Part shown: positions 9,580-18,631 of the stretch, piece after piece
How positions within the stretch are numbered: the stretch's first letter is position 1
Layout of the letters: the number at the start of each line of letters is the position of its first letter
Source: an uncultured Verrucomicrobiales bacterium
GTDB taxonomy: Bacteria > Verrucomicrobiota > Verrucomicrobiia > Verrucomicrobiales > Akkermansiaceae
Direction: 5' to 3'
DNA length: 64,000 bases
Assembly (NCBI GenBank): GCA_949373085.1
Contig: CASICJ010000008.1
Span: 45,318-109,317 of the forward strand
Notes under the pieces: generated by a model
What the model was told of the DNA's origin: nothing
The model's database searches: none
Seen by the model: the letters and a program-made list of their open reading frames with translations, nothing else
Made by a program: the position numbers and the translations under genes

Positions 9580-10881
9580 ATGAATAGACAAGCACTCAAT
9601 CTAATATTGCTAATATCCCAGTTACTATCGGGAATTGTCGTTGCGTCGACTTACTACGTGGATTCCAAGAACGGTAATGATGGGAATAAAGGTCGTTCTG
9701 AGGCCAAGCCATGGAAGTCGCATACCATGGCACAGGAGGCGGAACTCAAGCCCGGCGACTTCGTCATGTTCAAGTGTGGATCGCAGTTCAACGGGCCTAT
9801 CCATATCACGGAGTCCGGCACGATAGAGAAGCCGATCACGTTGACGGCTTACGGTAAAGGTGAGGCGCCCCAGTTTACCAACCCAAACGACCTAAATATG
9901 AATGGTAACTGCATTCGTATCTCGGGTAGCTACCTGATCATCCAGAAACTCCACTTCCACGACACGCCGCCGACCAAGAACGCGGACCGGCTACAGAGCA
10001 TCTTTAAGATGGGGGCAGTCTTCAACATGCTCGGCGCCAAGCACAACGTCATTCGCGAGAACACCTTTACCAAGTGCACCAAAGGTATCCAGTCGACGGG
10101 CGAATTCACACTCATTACGAAGAACACCATGGACGGCCCGAGTCACCCACTGTGGACGAAGCCTGGCGCTAAAGGTGGGTGGGGACCAATGGGGATTCAG
10201 CTTGGGATCGGAAACCAAGAAGTCTCCTACAACACCATCAAGAACTACCTGACCATCAGCAGCCCGTATGGATCTGACGGCGGTGCAATCGAACTGGATG
10301 ACGGTCGGTATCACAAGAAGAATGTCCACATTCACCACAACTACACTGAAGGCAACGCCGGCTTCTTTGAATCAAGCTGGAAGGCTGACTACAATCCATT
10401 CGTCCAGAAGGTTTACAACCTTCGCATCGCCTTCAACGTCAGTTACGATGGCCAGAGCTTCGTTTACATGCACGCGCCCTGCATCAACACGACTTTCGAT
10501 AATAACACCGTGATCCGCACGGAAGGATTCGGCTCGAACATGTACGACATTGTCTACACTGCATTCGATGGGATTACCTTCCGCAACAATCTCTACGTCG
10601 GAACAAAACGATGCTTCCAAGGCGGACCCTACAAAAAGAAAGAACGCGTCATGTCGAAGAACTGCTGGTTCTGGCAGGTCGACGGACCGAAGAGCGATGG
10701 CAACCCCCTACTCGTTGACATTAAGGGTAAAGACTTCCGCCTCCGCACCGATAGTCCTCTCCGCGGTAAAGGGCTAAACCTGAGACAGCATTACGAAACA
10801 GATTTCGCCAGCAACCCACTACCAAAAACCGGTCCATGGGACATCGGCGCAATCCACTTTTCCAAAAAGGAAAAGCAATAA
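9580..10881 (+). CDS. Secreted right-handed parallel beta-helix protein (polysaccharide lyase-like)
   Basis: A 433-residue protein with a signal peptide (~1-23). The N-terminal segment TYYVDSKNGNDGNKGRSEA and the block PITLTAYGKGEAP are hallmarks of the parallel beta-helix proteins that include pectate lyases, alginate lyases and mannuronan epimerases. Asn- and His-rich coils (HNVIRENTFTKC, NVHIHHNYTEGN, INTTFDNNTVI) mark successive helix turns. The product probably binds or cleaves a uronic-acid-containing polysaccharide. It lies directly after the propeller protein, suggesting a small polysaccharide-utilisation unit. Confidence 0.7.
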   Translation: MNRQALNLILLISQLLSGIVVASTYYVDSKNGNDGNKGRSEAKPWKSHTMAQEAELKPGDFVMFKCGSQFNGPIHITESGTIEKPITLTAYGKGEAPQFTNPNDLNMNGNCIRISGSYLIIQKLHFHDTPPTKNADRLQSIFKMGAVFNMLGAKHNVIRENTFTKCTKGIQSTGEFTLITKNTMDGPSHPLWTKPGAKGGWGPMGIQLGIGNQEVSYNTIKNYLTISSPYGSDGGAIELDDGRYHKKNVHIHHNYTEGNAGFFESSWKADYNPFVQKVYNLRIAFNVSYDGQSFVYMHAPCINTTFDNNTVIRTEGFGSNMYDIVYTAFDGITFRNNLYVGTKRCFQGGPYKKKERVMSKNCWFWQVDGPKSDGNPLLVDIKGKDFRLRTDSPLRGKGLNLRQHYETDFASNPLPKTGPWDIGAIHFSKKEKQ

Positions 10882-11086
10882 GAAAACCGGACATTATCTT
10901 TAGCGACCACTGATTCGCGTGCTACGGCAACCTGCTAACCTCTTTTTTCGCAATCCGCTCCGGTCCGACGCCCTCTCTGCTACAGTCCAAATGGGACCTC
11001 ATGGACCCTACGGCAAAAGAAAATCCATAAAGTTATAATAGTTTTAGTCTTACTTTAATTGTATTTCTTCTCATAATACTGAACAC
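10882..11086 (+). other. Intergenic stretch with weak module A-like pyrimidine lead
   Basis: No ORF of note. Near 10945-10975 the sequence CAATCCGCTCCGGTCCGACG matches the lead of module A copies at 14410 and 33600 (CTCCGGTCCAAACGCG), but the AAATTCCTAG core is absent. An AT-rich segment precedes the ATG at 11087 and could hold a promoter. Confidence 0.35.
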
Positions 11087-11578
11087 ATGAAGCTATTCTT
11101 TTCTATAATCATACTCTTTAGCCTCTTTGATTTTGGCTTTTCTAATGAGATTGAAATAAAATCACCCAAGGTTTCTTCAATTGAACAGCTCAATTGGATG
11201 ACCGGAAACTGGCAAGGTCCAGTCGGCGAGAGTCTTTTAGAGGAATCTTGGCTTCCCCCAAAAGCAAAGACCATTACTGCAGTCGTAAGACTAACCAAAG
11301 GAACAACAACCGAATTTGTTGAACTCATAAAGATCGAGAAGATCAAGCAATCTTTAGAACTCAGATTAAACCTATTTGATTCATCGCTAAAACCAAGATC
11401 GGAAAAACCTCAGGTTCTTAAGTTATCTCGGATCGGCAATAAGAGTGTGACCTTTGTTGGAGTAACTGAAGAATCTCATAGAAAGCTTAGCTATGAGCTT
11501 ATTAATGAAAACTTGTTCACCATTCGAATCATTACGGCGAAAGGTGAAAAAATCGCAATCGACTTAAAGAGGCTTTGA
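11087..11578 (+). CDS. Secreted DUF6265-family protein
   Basis: A 163-residue protein with a signal peptide (~1-18). The core LNWMTGNWQGPVGESLLEES fits the DUF6265 beta-barrel family, in which the WxxGxW segment opens a lipocalin-like fold. The family's function is unknown. AT-rich codon use contrasts with the GC-richer gene at 11646. It stands alone between repeat-containing spacers. Confidence 0.7.
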   Translation: MKLFFSIIILFSLFDFGFSNEIEIKSPKVSSIEQLNWMTGNWQGPVGESLLEESWLPPKAKTITAVVRLTKGTTTEFVELIKIEKIKQSLELRLNLFDSSLKPRSEKPQVLKLSRIGNKSVTFVGVTEESHRKLSYELINENLFTIRIITAKGEKIAIDLKRL

Positions 11579-11645
11579 AACATAAACTCCTCCCTCCTAC
11601 TCTGCTCCTAATGCGAATATGTAACCAGCTAGCCCCTTTGCGACC

Positions 11646-13022
11646 ATGAATATCAAACATACACTGAGACTTATCGGAATCGCTCTTTTTTTGACCTCTG
11701 CCGCGAGACTACAAGCGGCCAACGGCTATGCCATAGTGGTAAGCAAGGCTACCCATGCGCACGCCGATTGGGCACCAGTCATCGAGGCGCTGAGCAGCAA
11801 GCACGACGGCATTGTAATCGAATACGAGAACAGTCTTTCGGAAAGCCTCCCGGCGTTGCAAGCGGCGTTTCCGAAATACACCTGCATCGTCGCCAAGCCG
11901 GAGGATGCGGGGCGTGCTTTCGTGGCCGCCGCCCATCGACTCACCCGTCAACTGGACGCTGATCCCTACCCCGACACCATCTGGGCCATCGTCACAGGAT
12001 ATGACCCGGCTGACGCTTTGCGCATAGCCAAGCATGCCGAGCCGCTAGCTGTAAAACGCGCCCTTACCGGGACGGTCGGTTCACCTTTGGATGCCTATGA
12101 CGAAGGCGTCATGTTCAACGAACTAAAAGCCAATGCCATGTGGGACAAAGTCTCAGGTCAAGCCGTCGTCCCTAAGTCCTGCCCCCAAGACACTACCAAG
12201 CTCATCGTCGATTCGTTAAACGACTACAAGCCCGACGTCTTCATCACCAGCGGCCACGCTACAGAACGTAATTGGCAACTGGGTTTCAGCTATCGCAATG
12301 GCTACTTCAAGTGCAAAAACGGTCAGCTCTATGGTCAAGATTCATCGGGCGAATGTCATGACGTTAACTCGCCCAATCCAAAGATTTACCTACCCGTGGG
12401 CAACTGTCTGATCGCGCACGTTTCCAATCGCGAATGTATGGCGCTAGCGCTGATGCACTCCGCTGGCGTGAATCAAATGGTGGGCTACACCATCCCTACC
12501 GGCTACGGCTACGGCGGTTGGGGCGTAAAGGACTACTTTTCGGAATTGCAGGCGGGGCGTTTCAGTTTATCGGAGGCGCATCACGCCAATCAAATCGCCC
12601 TCAACTACAATATTGAGAGATTGGCAAAAGCCGGAAAGCGTATCCGCGGTCTCAGCGGCGATCGCGATGTGGTCGTGCTCTACGGCGACCCCGCTTGGGA
12701 GGCGCGCATGCCAAAACGGCGATTACCTTGGACCCAGACCCTCAGTGAAAAAGACGGCATCTACACCTTTACCGTTACCGCCAACAAACGCGGCGACTGG
12801 GACAATCGACCCGTCATCCAACTTCTACCGAAACGCATCAGCAACGTAAAACTTCTTTCCGGGGAGGAATTCAACCCCGTCATCGCCGATAATTTCATTC
12901 TCATCAAGTTCAACAAAGGCGTCGCTCCTATGAAGGGGAATCGTGGCGAGGCGATTCCGATCCGTGGCGACTACGAAAAAGACCATACCTTCACCGTCAC
13001 CTTCTCAGGAACAGTCATCTAA
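11646..13022 (+). CDS. Secreted caspase-like (clan CD, gingipain-type) peptidase homologue
   Basis: A 458-residue protein with a signal peptide (~1-24). A clan CD arrangement is visible: His in VFITSGHATERN (~residue 201) and Cys in YLPVGNCLIAH (~residue 254), each after a hydrophobic strand, as in peptidase family C25. The C-terminal ~110 residues form a beta-rich domain, possibly Ig-like. If active, it would be a secreted cysteine endopeptidase, but sequence similarity to true gingipains is limited, so the peptidase role is inferred. GC content is higher than in its neighbours. Its stop overlaps the ATG of a short fragment (TAATG). Confidence 0.55.
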   Translation: MNIKHTLRLIGIALFLTSAARLQAANGYAIVVSKATHAHADWAPVIEALSSKHDGIVIEYENSLSESLPALQAAFPKYTCIVAKPEDAGRAFVAAAHRLTRQLDADPYPDTIWAIVTGYDPADALRIAKHAEPLAVKRALTGTVGSPLDAYDEGVMFNELKANAMWDKVSGQAVVPKSCPQDTTKLIVDSLNDYKPDVFITSGHATERNWQLGFSYRNGYFKCKNGQLYGQDSSGECHDVNSPNPKIYLPVGNCLIAHVSNRECMALALMHSAGVNQMVGYTIPTGYGYGGWGVKDYFSELQAGRFSLSEAHHANQIALNYNIERLAKAGKRIRGLSGDRDVVVLYGDPAWEARMPKRRLPWTQTLSEKDGIYTFTVTANKRGDWDNRPVIQLLPKRISNVKLLSGEEFNPVIADNFILIKFNKGVAPMKGNRGEAIPIRGDYEKDHTFTVTFSGTVI

Positions 13023-13117
13023 TGAAACGCCACGACTTCCTGACCTTGGCCGGAGCCTACCCAACAAGGGGACAGCTTACTGAGGCGGCTCCTGAGAGAT
13101 TTTTTGAGGCAGGATGA
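13022..13117 (+). pseudogene. 5' fragment of a translationally coupled gene
   Basis: A 31-codon frame starts at the TAATG overlap with the previous gene and begins MKRHDFLTLAGA, the look of an export-signal start common in secreted verrucomicrobial enzymes. It then reads into GERFF-type codons made by a module B-like string (CTGAGAGATTTTTTGAGGC) and stops at 13117. It is the head of a lost downstream operon partner, cut at a repeat junction. Confidence 0.5.
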
Positions 13118-13185
13118 AAAGCAAGAATGATAACTAATGAATCTTCGAGATTGAATTATCTCATTTAGCGGTCACTCTCAAGGGT

Positions 13186-14364
13186 ATGATTGGAACTCCT
13201 TTTACCTCTTCAGCAAAAAAAATTATGCTTTGTGGCAGCGGAGAACTGGGTAAAGAAGTTGTCATTGAACTTCAGCGCTATGGTATCGAAGTCATAGCCT
13301 GTGATTCCTACGAGAATGCTCCGGCCATGCAAGTTGCTGACCGCTCACACGTCTTTTCGATGCTGGATAGTAATGAGCTTCGTCGCGTTATTGAACTGGA
13401 AAAACCAGACCTTGTTGTTCCTGAAGTTGAAGCCATCGCTACCGATACTCTGGCTGAAATCGAATCCGAAGGAAAAGCAACGATAATTCCGACGGCACGA
13501 GCAACTCAACTCACCATGAATCGCGAAGGTATTCGTCGCATGGCGGTGGAGGAACTCGGATGCAAGACATCTCCCTACGCCTTCGCAGCCACCGAAAAAG
13601 ACTATATGGCAGCTATTGAGAAGATTGGCCTCCCTTGTGTTGTGAAGCCGATTATGTCATCATCAGGGAAAGGTCAAAGCACCGTAAAAAATCAAGATGA
13701 CGTGATGGCGTCTTGGAAATACGCTCAAGAAGGAGGGCGTGCAGGCGCCGGAAAAGTGATTGTCGAAGGATTTGTTGAGTTTGATTACGAGATCACACTC
13801 CTTACGATTCGGCACGTGGGAGGTACCTCGTTTTGTTCTCCTGTTGGACATATCCAGGTTGATGGTGATTACCGTGAATCTTGGCAACCCGCTCCGATGT
13901 CCGCTTCTGCTCTGGAAAGCGCCCAAGAAATGGCAGCAGCGGTTACCCAAAACCTTGGAGGCTATGGCCTCTTTGGTGTCGAAATGTTTGTCAAAAATGA
14001 CGAAGTTATTTTCTCCGAAGTATCGCCGCGTCCTCACGACACAGGTATGGTGACTATGATCTCTCAGGATTTGAGCCAGTTTGCACTGCATGCCCGTGCG
14101 ATTCTTGGTCTACCTATCACCAACATCAAGCAGCATGGCCCCAGCGCCTCTTGCGCACTTGTTGTAGAGGGACATTCAGAAAATGTTCGTTTTGATAATA
14201 TCTCCACTGCACTCGCTCAGCCTGACACCCAACTCCGCCTCTTTGGCAAACCCAAGGTTGCAGGAAAACGCCGCATGGCTGTGGCTCTCGCTCGTGGACC
14301 AGATGTGGAAGTTGCCAGGGCCACAGCCCGTAAGGTAACCGAGGAAATCGTCGTGATTCTTTAA
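13186..14364 (+). CDS. purT: Formate-dependent phosphoribosylglycinamide formyltransferase (GAR transformylase 2)
   Basis: A 392-residue ATP-grasp enzyme that makes formyl-GAR from GAR, formate and ATP in purine synthesis. The N-terminal nucleotide-binding block ([16 protein letters not shown]), the ATP-grasp segments ([18 protein letters not shown]) and the metal/active-site region ([26 protein letters not shown]) are all conserved, and length is normal for PurT. Cytoplasmic, with no signal peptide. It is a stand-alone housekeeping gene flanked by repeat-containing spacers. The ATG follows 163 bp after the previous secreted gene. Confidence 0.96.
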   Translation: MIGTPFTSSAKKIMLCGSGELGKEVVIELQRYGIEVIACDSYENAPAMQVADRSHVFSMLDSNELRRVIELEKPDLVVPEVEAIATDTLAEIESEGKATIIPTARATQLTMNREGIRRMAVEELGCKTSPYAFAATEKDYMAAIEKIGLPCVVKPIMSSSGKGQSTVKNQDDVMASWKYAQEGGRAGAGKVIVEGFVEFDYEITLLTIRHVGGTSFCSPVGHIQVDGDYRESWQPAPMSASALESAQEMAAAVTQNLGGYGLFGVEMFVKNDEVIFSEVSPRPHDTGMVTMISQDLSQFALHARAILGLPITNIKQHGPSASCALVVEGHSENVRFDNISTALAQPDTQLRLFGKPKVAGKRRMAVALARGPDVEVARATARKVTEEIVVIL

Positions 14365-14379
14365 GGTAGAGTGGAAGGA

Positions 14380-14547
14380 TCAGCAGCCGCAACTCACCCC
14401 CTTACTCCGCACCCGCTCCGGCCCCAAGGCGACACTAAGACCCTCCCGCTAAAAGCAAATTGCTCGTAATTCATGCAATTTGAATTATTCGTAGCTTCGC
14501 TTAATTGGCATGGGGAAACTTGGGTCCTATCCTCAGCAATATCTCTT
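14380..14547 (+). repeat. Module A intergenic repeat
   Basis: The copy has the full layout: pyrimidine-rich lead (CCCCCTTACTCCGCACCCGC), CTCCGGCCCC, CCCTCCCGCT and core AAAAGCAAATTGCTCGTAAT at 14451-14470. It lies exactly between purT and the truncated end of the GspE-like fragment, so the repeat borders a broken gene. Confidence 0.75.
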
Positions 14548-15076
14548 CTAGTGAAGTGAAGTCGTTATTTGATGTAGGACACCGTCGATTCTTAGCCGCA
14601 TGTCTACGTCTTCATTGTAATTTTCTAGATGGATGTCTGTGGCTCTTCTTTGAAGTGAGATACTCAATATGTCTTGAAGAATGAGGTTTGGACTACGGTC
14701 TTTAGAAAAGTCAATCTCTGATGAGCTACTCAACTGGAGATTAGGGCCTGCGTTTGAGTCGACTTCAATATTATAGATCAGAGAGAGTGCCTTCCTGATT
14801 TCATAATCATTAAATTGAACGGGCTCAATTTTTTCTCCGATAATTTCCTGTGCTTTGGCTATGAGGTCTTGGTCTTCTATATCAAGGACACCTACTCTTA
14901 TTTTTTTTCGTGTCGTTGGAGGACGGATCATCGAGTAACGCAATTTGATTCGAAGTGCAAAACTCCTCAGGTAAAAATGATGCGAGAGACGGGCTAATTT
15001 CAAAGAGTGATAGTTCGCTGAACTCAGAGGCGTTATCTTTATTTGTAGTCATAAAAAGATCTAATTGATCCTTCAA
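14548..15076 (-). pseudogene. Type II secretion/type IV pilus ATPase (GspE/PilB) N-terminal fragment, frameshifted
   Basis: Two overlapping frames join into one protein: the first runs SLFEISPSLASFLPEEF to SNDTKK, and the second continues IRVGVLDIEDQDLIAKAQ. The switch falls in an A8 run at ~14900. The product holds the GspE N-terminal domain and the first part of the ATPase core (LILQDILSISLQRRATDIHL, MRLRIDGVLHQ), then stops before Walker A. It is thus both frameshifted and 3'-truncated and cannot be functional. Its cut end lies next to a module A repeat. Confidence 0.8.
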
Positions 15077-15439
15077 TATTCAAACCCAATTTCGAGATTC
15101 TCACTATTATAAACCTTAATTCTTTTTGTAAAAGACCTTGTCAGCGGGATACCCAACCCAATCCGTTCCGGTCGAAATACAACTTCAAAGCCAAACTACT
15201 TCTTATGACACAAAGCCAGCCTCTAGCACGCATGAAAAACTAGGATATGTTCTCTTCCCTGTGTTATAAACACCTACTCAAATTGTAATACCTCGCGGCG
15301 GTTCACTTCGACATAATCACAGATAAATATAAAAGCACCCCTCAAAGATCAGCTACGGCCTAAATGTAAATTCACAACCTTCCCGCCAAAAAAAGCTTAT
15401 TAACGAGACAAGAGCTCTTTAGACTAACTCCCGTATCTA
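15077..15439 (+). repeat. Module C repeat with degenerate module A tail
   Basis: At 15185-15235 the sequence TTATGACACAAAGCCAGCCT followed by CTAGCACGCATGAA matches module C. TTATAAACACC, TTGTAATACCTCGCGGCGGTT and CACATAATCACA-like blocks follow in the same order as in the copy at 37500. A degenerate module A (CCTTCCCGCCAAAAAAAGCT) closes it at ~15380-15400. The ATG of the TAXI protein follows at 15440. No ORF is present. Confidence 0.7.
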
Positions 15440-16825
15440 ATGAAACGTTCCGCAAAGATAATCTGCATTTTTTCTCTGATCATTCTTATTCCTTTAGGAA
15501 TTCAGAAACTCATTCAATATCAACAACTTCCTGATTCAATTACCATTGCTACCGGAAGAGAGGGTGGCCGTTATCTTGAAATAGCGAAGGCTCTAGGGGG
15601 GAGAGTTGAGCAGGATTACGGAGTAAAAGTTAAGTATGTTGAGTCTGCCGGTTCGATTGAAAATATAAGATCAATTAATTCAGGAGAAGTTCAGTTTGCG
15701 CTTTTTCAATCTAACGCAATTAAAAGTCTTACTAAGTATCCGGATGTGAGAACGGTTGCTAATGTTTTCCCCGAGGTGATGATTGCACATGTTCGGAAGG
15801 GCCTTGGATTTAATCCGTTTTTAGAAGGGGCTGTTGACGGAAAACTGATTAATGTTTCGATGGGTGAAAAAGATTCAGGGAATGCAGTGACTAGTCATGC
15901 GATTCTCGAATTTTATGAAGGGTCCCAGACTAGAATGAAACCGCATTACCTCAGTTACGAGCAAACGAAACAAAAGATGAAAGATGGGAGCATTGATTTA
16001 GCTCTAATTACTACTGAAAAAAACGCTTCGATTCAGCAGGAAATGACGAATAAGGAAGAGACCACTATAAAGGGACTCCCTTTGGTGAAATCCCTTTTGG
16101 ATCAAAATCCTGAATTTGATAGTTACTCAATTCCAGCAGGATTTTATGGGGTTCACCCTAAAGTTCTTCCGGCACAGAACATTGCGACGGTTGCGGTCAA
16201 CGCCCAGCTCATTTGCAATAAGAATGTCAGCCCATCAATGGCAACATTAATGACCGAGATTTTAATGGATCCAGAATTCATTTCGAGTCAAGGCCTCACA
16301 GATTTGCGTCTGAGAGGAAATGAATATGCAATCTCTGAGGGCGCGATCCCAACGCATGAGGGGGCACTTCATTTTTTTGAACCAGAGTTAAAGCCCCCCC
16401 TTAATCCCGATTTCGTAGAGGCGACTGAGGGCATGAGATCCTTTTTGGTCTCTATTATTATTGCCTTTTACTTTATTTTCCGATGGGGCAGGAAACGCAA
16501 ACAGATAAGATCTGGTCATCATCTAGATCTTTATTTGCACCAATTATTAAATATAGAAAACGACCAAATCAAGCTCGATGAAGGGGGCGCTAGTGAAGAT
16601 GAGATTCTCAAACTGGAGCGCCTTCTCGATGAAGTGACGAAGTTGCGGCAGGAAGCTTTATCGTCTTTTAGTGCAAATGATTTTAACGAGGATTCAGGAT
16701 TCGAATGCTTTATTTTAATGTCTAATTCTCTTACTGAGAAAATTAACGCTAAACTAACCCGACAAAGGCTGTGTAAGCAAATCGCATTGATCGGAGATTG
16801 TATTGTTTCTAGAGAAAATGATTAA
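15440..16825 (+). CDS. TAXI-family TRAP transporter solute-binding protein, membrane-anchored
   Basis: A 461-residue protein with an N-terminal signal/anchor. The TAXI binding domain is clear: SITIATGREGGRYLEIAKAL, then SAGSIENIRSINSGEVQFAL and a typical DQNPEFDSYSIPAGFYG region. Unlike ordinary TAXI proteins it has an extra transmembrane helix at ~residues 335-350 (FLVSIIIAFYFIFRWG) followed by a ~110-residue cytoplasmic, charged, coiled-coil-like tail. No TRAP permease gene is adjacent. It may sense rather than transport, or work with a permease elsewhere. AT-rich composition. Confidence 0.8.
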   Translation: MKRSAKIICIFSLIILIPLGIQKLIQYQQLPDSITIATGREGGRYLEIAKALGGRVEQDYGVKVKYVESAGSIENIRSINSGEVQFALFQSNAIKSLTKYPDVRTVANVFPEVMIAHVRKGLGFNPFLEGAVDGKLINVSMGEKDSGNAVTSHAILEFYEGSQTRMKPHYLSYEQTKQKMKDGSIDLALITTEKNASIQQEMTNKEETTIKGLPLVKSLLDQNPEFDSYSIPAGFYGVHPKVLPAQNIATVAVNAQLICNKNVSPSMATLMTEILMDPEFISSQGLTDLRLRGNEYAISEGAIPTHEGALHFFEPELKPPLNPDFVEATEGMRSFLVSIIIAFYFIFRWGRKRKQIRSGHHLDLYLHQLLNIENDQIKLDEGGASEDEILKLERLLDEVTKLRQEALSSFSANDFNEDSGFECFILMSNSLTEKINAKLTRQRLCKQIALIGDCIVSREND

Positions 16826-16886
16826 ACCGTCCTTTTTTTAGGCTACCGCTAAGCAGTCAATTAATTGGATCAAAAAATGAAAATAT

Positions 16887-17112
16887 ATGAATAAGACAGA
16901 TTTTATTGATGCGGTTAATACCGTCAAAGGTAACAGACTAATGTCTGCAGAAACTGAAACTTCGTTGGCGCCCTTTAAGGAGTTTCCAATACCTTTTGAT
17001 TTGGAATTTATTTCCTCCACCAAGACCTTTGGCGCTCAGGGCGGAGCAGTATATAGCGGCGGCTATAGTGTCATCTGTTGTATCAAGAATGAAGACTTAG
17101 AATTACAGGTCC
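16887..17112 (+). pseudogene. Unknown gene, 3' end cut by IS copy 2
   Basis: An ATG-initiated frame (MNKTDFIDAVNTVKGN) runs 75 codons until the IS left end at 17113, where it would stop within the terminal repeat. The product is soluble, with a beta-rich second half (SGGYSVICCIKNEDLELQV). I do not recognise the family. It starts 61 bp after the TAXI gene, so it may be that gene's operon partner. Confidence 0.55.
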
Positions 17113-17180
17113 TGATCTGACCTCCAAAAACTGGACCATTTGAGATGTTAGGTTTGGGTTCGTAGAACCTAAACTAAGAC

Positions 17181-17447
17181 ATGAAAAAGAAGAGACATCA
17201 GACCGAGGAAATCATCCGAATCATCCGCAAGGCCGACGGTGGTCAGACCGTCGAAGAGGTCTGCCGTGAAGAGAATATCTGCGTGCAGACCTTTTATCGA
17301 TGGAGACGAAAATATGGTCGAATGGAGATGGCTGACGCCAAACGCTTCAAGGAACTCGTGAACGAAAATGGGGAACTCAAAAAGATGCTCGCCGACGAGC
17401 TGCTCAAAAACCGTGTGTTGGAAGAGAGCTTGAAAAAAAAGTGGTAA
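17181..17447 (+). CDS. IS3-family transposase OrfA
   Basis: An 88-residue HTH protein differing from the other copy at only a few positions (for example H to Q at residue 6, D to E at residue 25). The HTH VCREENICVQTFYRWRRKYG and the Leu-zipper helix are retained. An A8 run before the stop is the probable -1 frameshift site leading into OrfB. Confidence 0.92.
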   Translation: MKKKRHQTEEIIRIIRKADGGQTVEEVCREENICVQTFYRWRRKYGRMEMADAKRFKELVNENGELKKMLADELLKNRVLEESLKKKW

Positions 17448-18310
17448 GCGCCTCCGCTAAGAAGCGGTTAGTGTCCTCGGTTGTTGAATCAGGTCTCTGC
17501 TCGGTGCGTCGTGCGTGCCGTTACCTGAGTTTGTCACGTTCGAGCTGGCACTACCGTGAGCGTGGAGGCGATGGGAAAAAGAAACTGATTGAGCGCATCA
17601 TCGCTTTGAGTCGGAAGTATCCCCGCTATGGATATCGTCGAATCAGAGCGCTGTTGATGCGTGAAGGATGGAAGGTTGGCCGAAAGCTCGTTCAGCAAGT
17701 CAGGAGACTGGAAGGGCTGGGAATCAAAGGCAAGAAGCCTCGTAGAAGACGAGGAGGAACTTCAACAGCACTCCCAACCAAAGCAGGCTCTGTGAATGAG
17801 GTCTGGAGCTGGGATTTTGTGCACACCCGCACTGAGAATGGAGTTCCTTTGAAGCTCTTGACCCTCATCGATGAATATACCCGTCAATGCCTGACCATCC
17901 GAGCGCAACGAAGGCTCCGAAGTGGTGATATCCTCAATGCATTAAGTGAAGTAATGAGTGAGCGTGGTGTGCCCCAATGCATCCGGAGTGATAATGGATC
18001 CGAGTTCATCGCGAAAGAGGTTCAAAGTTGGTTTAAGGATCTGGGAATTAGGTCGCTCTATATTGATCCAGGAAGCCCCTGGCAAAATGGTCATGTGGAG
18101 AGTTTTCACAATCGATTGCGAGATGAATGCCTGAACCAGGAAGATTTTTTGAGCGTCCTGGAGGCTCAAATCGTCATTGAAGAATGGCGCCTTCTTTACA
18201 ATCGAGTGCATCCACACAGCAAATTAGGCTTCCAGAGTCCTAATCAATTTGCCATGAACCATCCAAGGCCTGAGCCTAACATTCAAAGTGGTCCAGAAAT
18301 GGTGACCTGA
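17441..18310 (+). CDS. IS3-family transposase OrfB
   Basis: A 289-residue DDE transposase whose catalytic Asp, Asp and Glu are present in WSWDFVHTRTENG, IRSDNGSEFIA and GHVESFHNRLRDECLN. It starts with GTG inside the end of OrfA and is otherwise probably made as an OrfAB fusion. It differs from the first copy by a handful of residues, so transposition was recent or the copies are kept alike by gene conversion. Confidence 0.93.
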   Translation: MVSASAKKRLVSSVVESGLCSVRRACRYLSLSRSSWHYRERGGDGKKKLIERIIALSRKYPRYGYRRIRALLMREGWKVGRKLVQQVRRLEGLGIKGKKPRRRRGGTSTALPTKAGSVNEVWSWDFVHTRTENGVPLKLLTLIDEYTRQCLTIRAQRRLRSGDILNALSEVMSERGVPQCIRSDNGSEFIAKEVQSWFKDLGIRSLYIDPGSPWQNGHVESFHNRLRDECLNQEDFLSVLEAQIVIEEWRLLYNRVHPHSKLGFQSPNQFAMNHPRPEPNIQSGPEMVT

Positions 18311-18313
18311 TCA

Positions 18314-18622
18314 GGACTACCCGGCGCTTTTCCACCGCTTGCAGGGTCGAAGCGCCTTCTAGGCGATTCGGAATTACCTATCAAAATCATCCTAAAAGGG
18401 CTGCAGGGAGAGCTCCAGGCTGGTGGGGAAAAGTTTAACGGAGTCATGCCCGGGCACGGATTACTTTTAAAGGACGAAGAGATCGCCGATGTGCTCAACT
18501 ATGCAAGAACCGCATGGACCAATCAATCTCCAGAGATTGACATAGCAAAAGTAAAAGAAGTTCGAGCTTCAATCGCTTACCGCAAAAAACCTTGGACAAT
18601 AGAAGAGCTAAAAATCAAATAG
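18314..18622 (+). pseudogene. Cytochrome c domain, 3' remnant
   Basis: A frame without start leaves the IS at 18314 and encodes ~102 residues: AFPPLAGSKRLLGDSELPIK, GVMPGHGLLLKDEEIADVLN and YARTAWTNQ. This is the C-terminal part of a class I cytochrome c of the kind fused to sugar dehydrogenases, with the axial Met in GVMPGHG. The CxxCH half has been removed by the IS. It ends 9 bp before the next start and probably belonged to the same operon as 18632 and 19102. Confidence 0.75.
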
Positions 18623-18631
18623 TAACCCTCC

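Larger units (their letters stand above)
17113..18313 (+). mobile_element. IS3-family insertion sequence, copy 2
   Basis: A 1201-bp element almost identical to 5353-6553 and inverted relative to it. The left end starts TGATCTGACCTCC and the right end finishes GGTGACCTGATCA. It carries intact OrfA and OrfB. It truncates a gene on each side (16887 ORF at left, cytochrome c gene at right). No target duplication is visible. The flanking TCC/GGA extends the terminal inverted repeat by three bases. Confidence 0.93.

Noticed and set aside
6749..16887. The fragments left of IS copy 2 (16887) and right of IS copy 1 (6555) as two halves of one gene
   Set aside because: Both abut the same end of the IS, so a single insertion cannot have separated them, and no shared family supports the joining.
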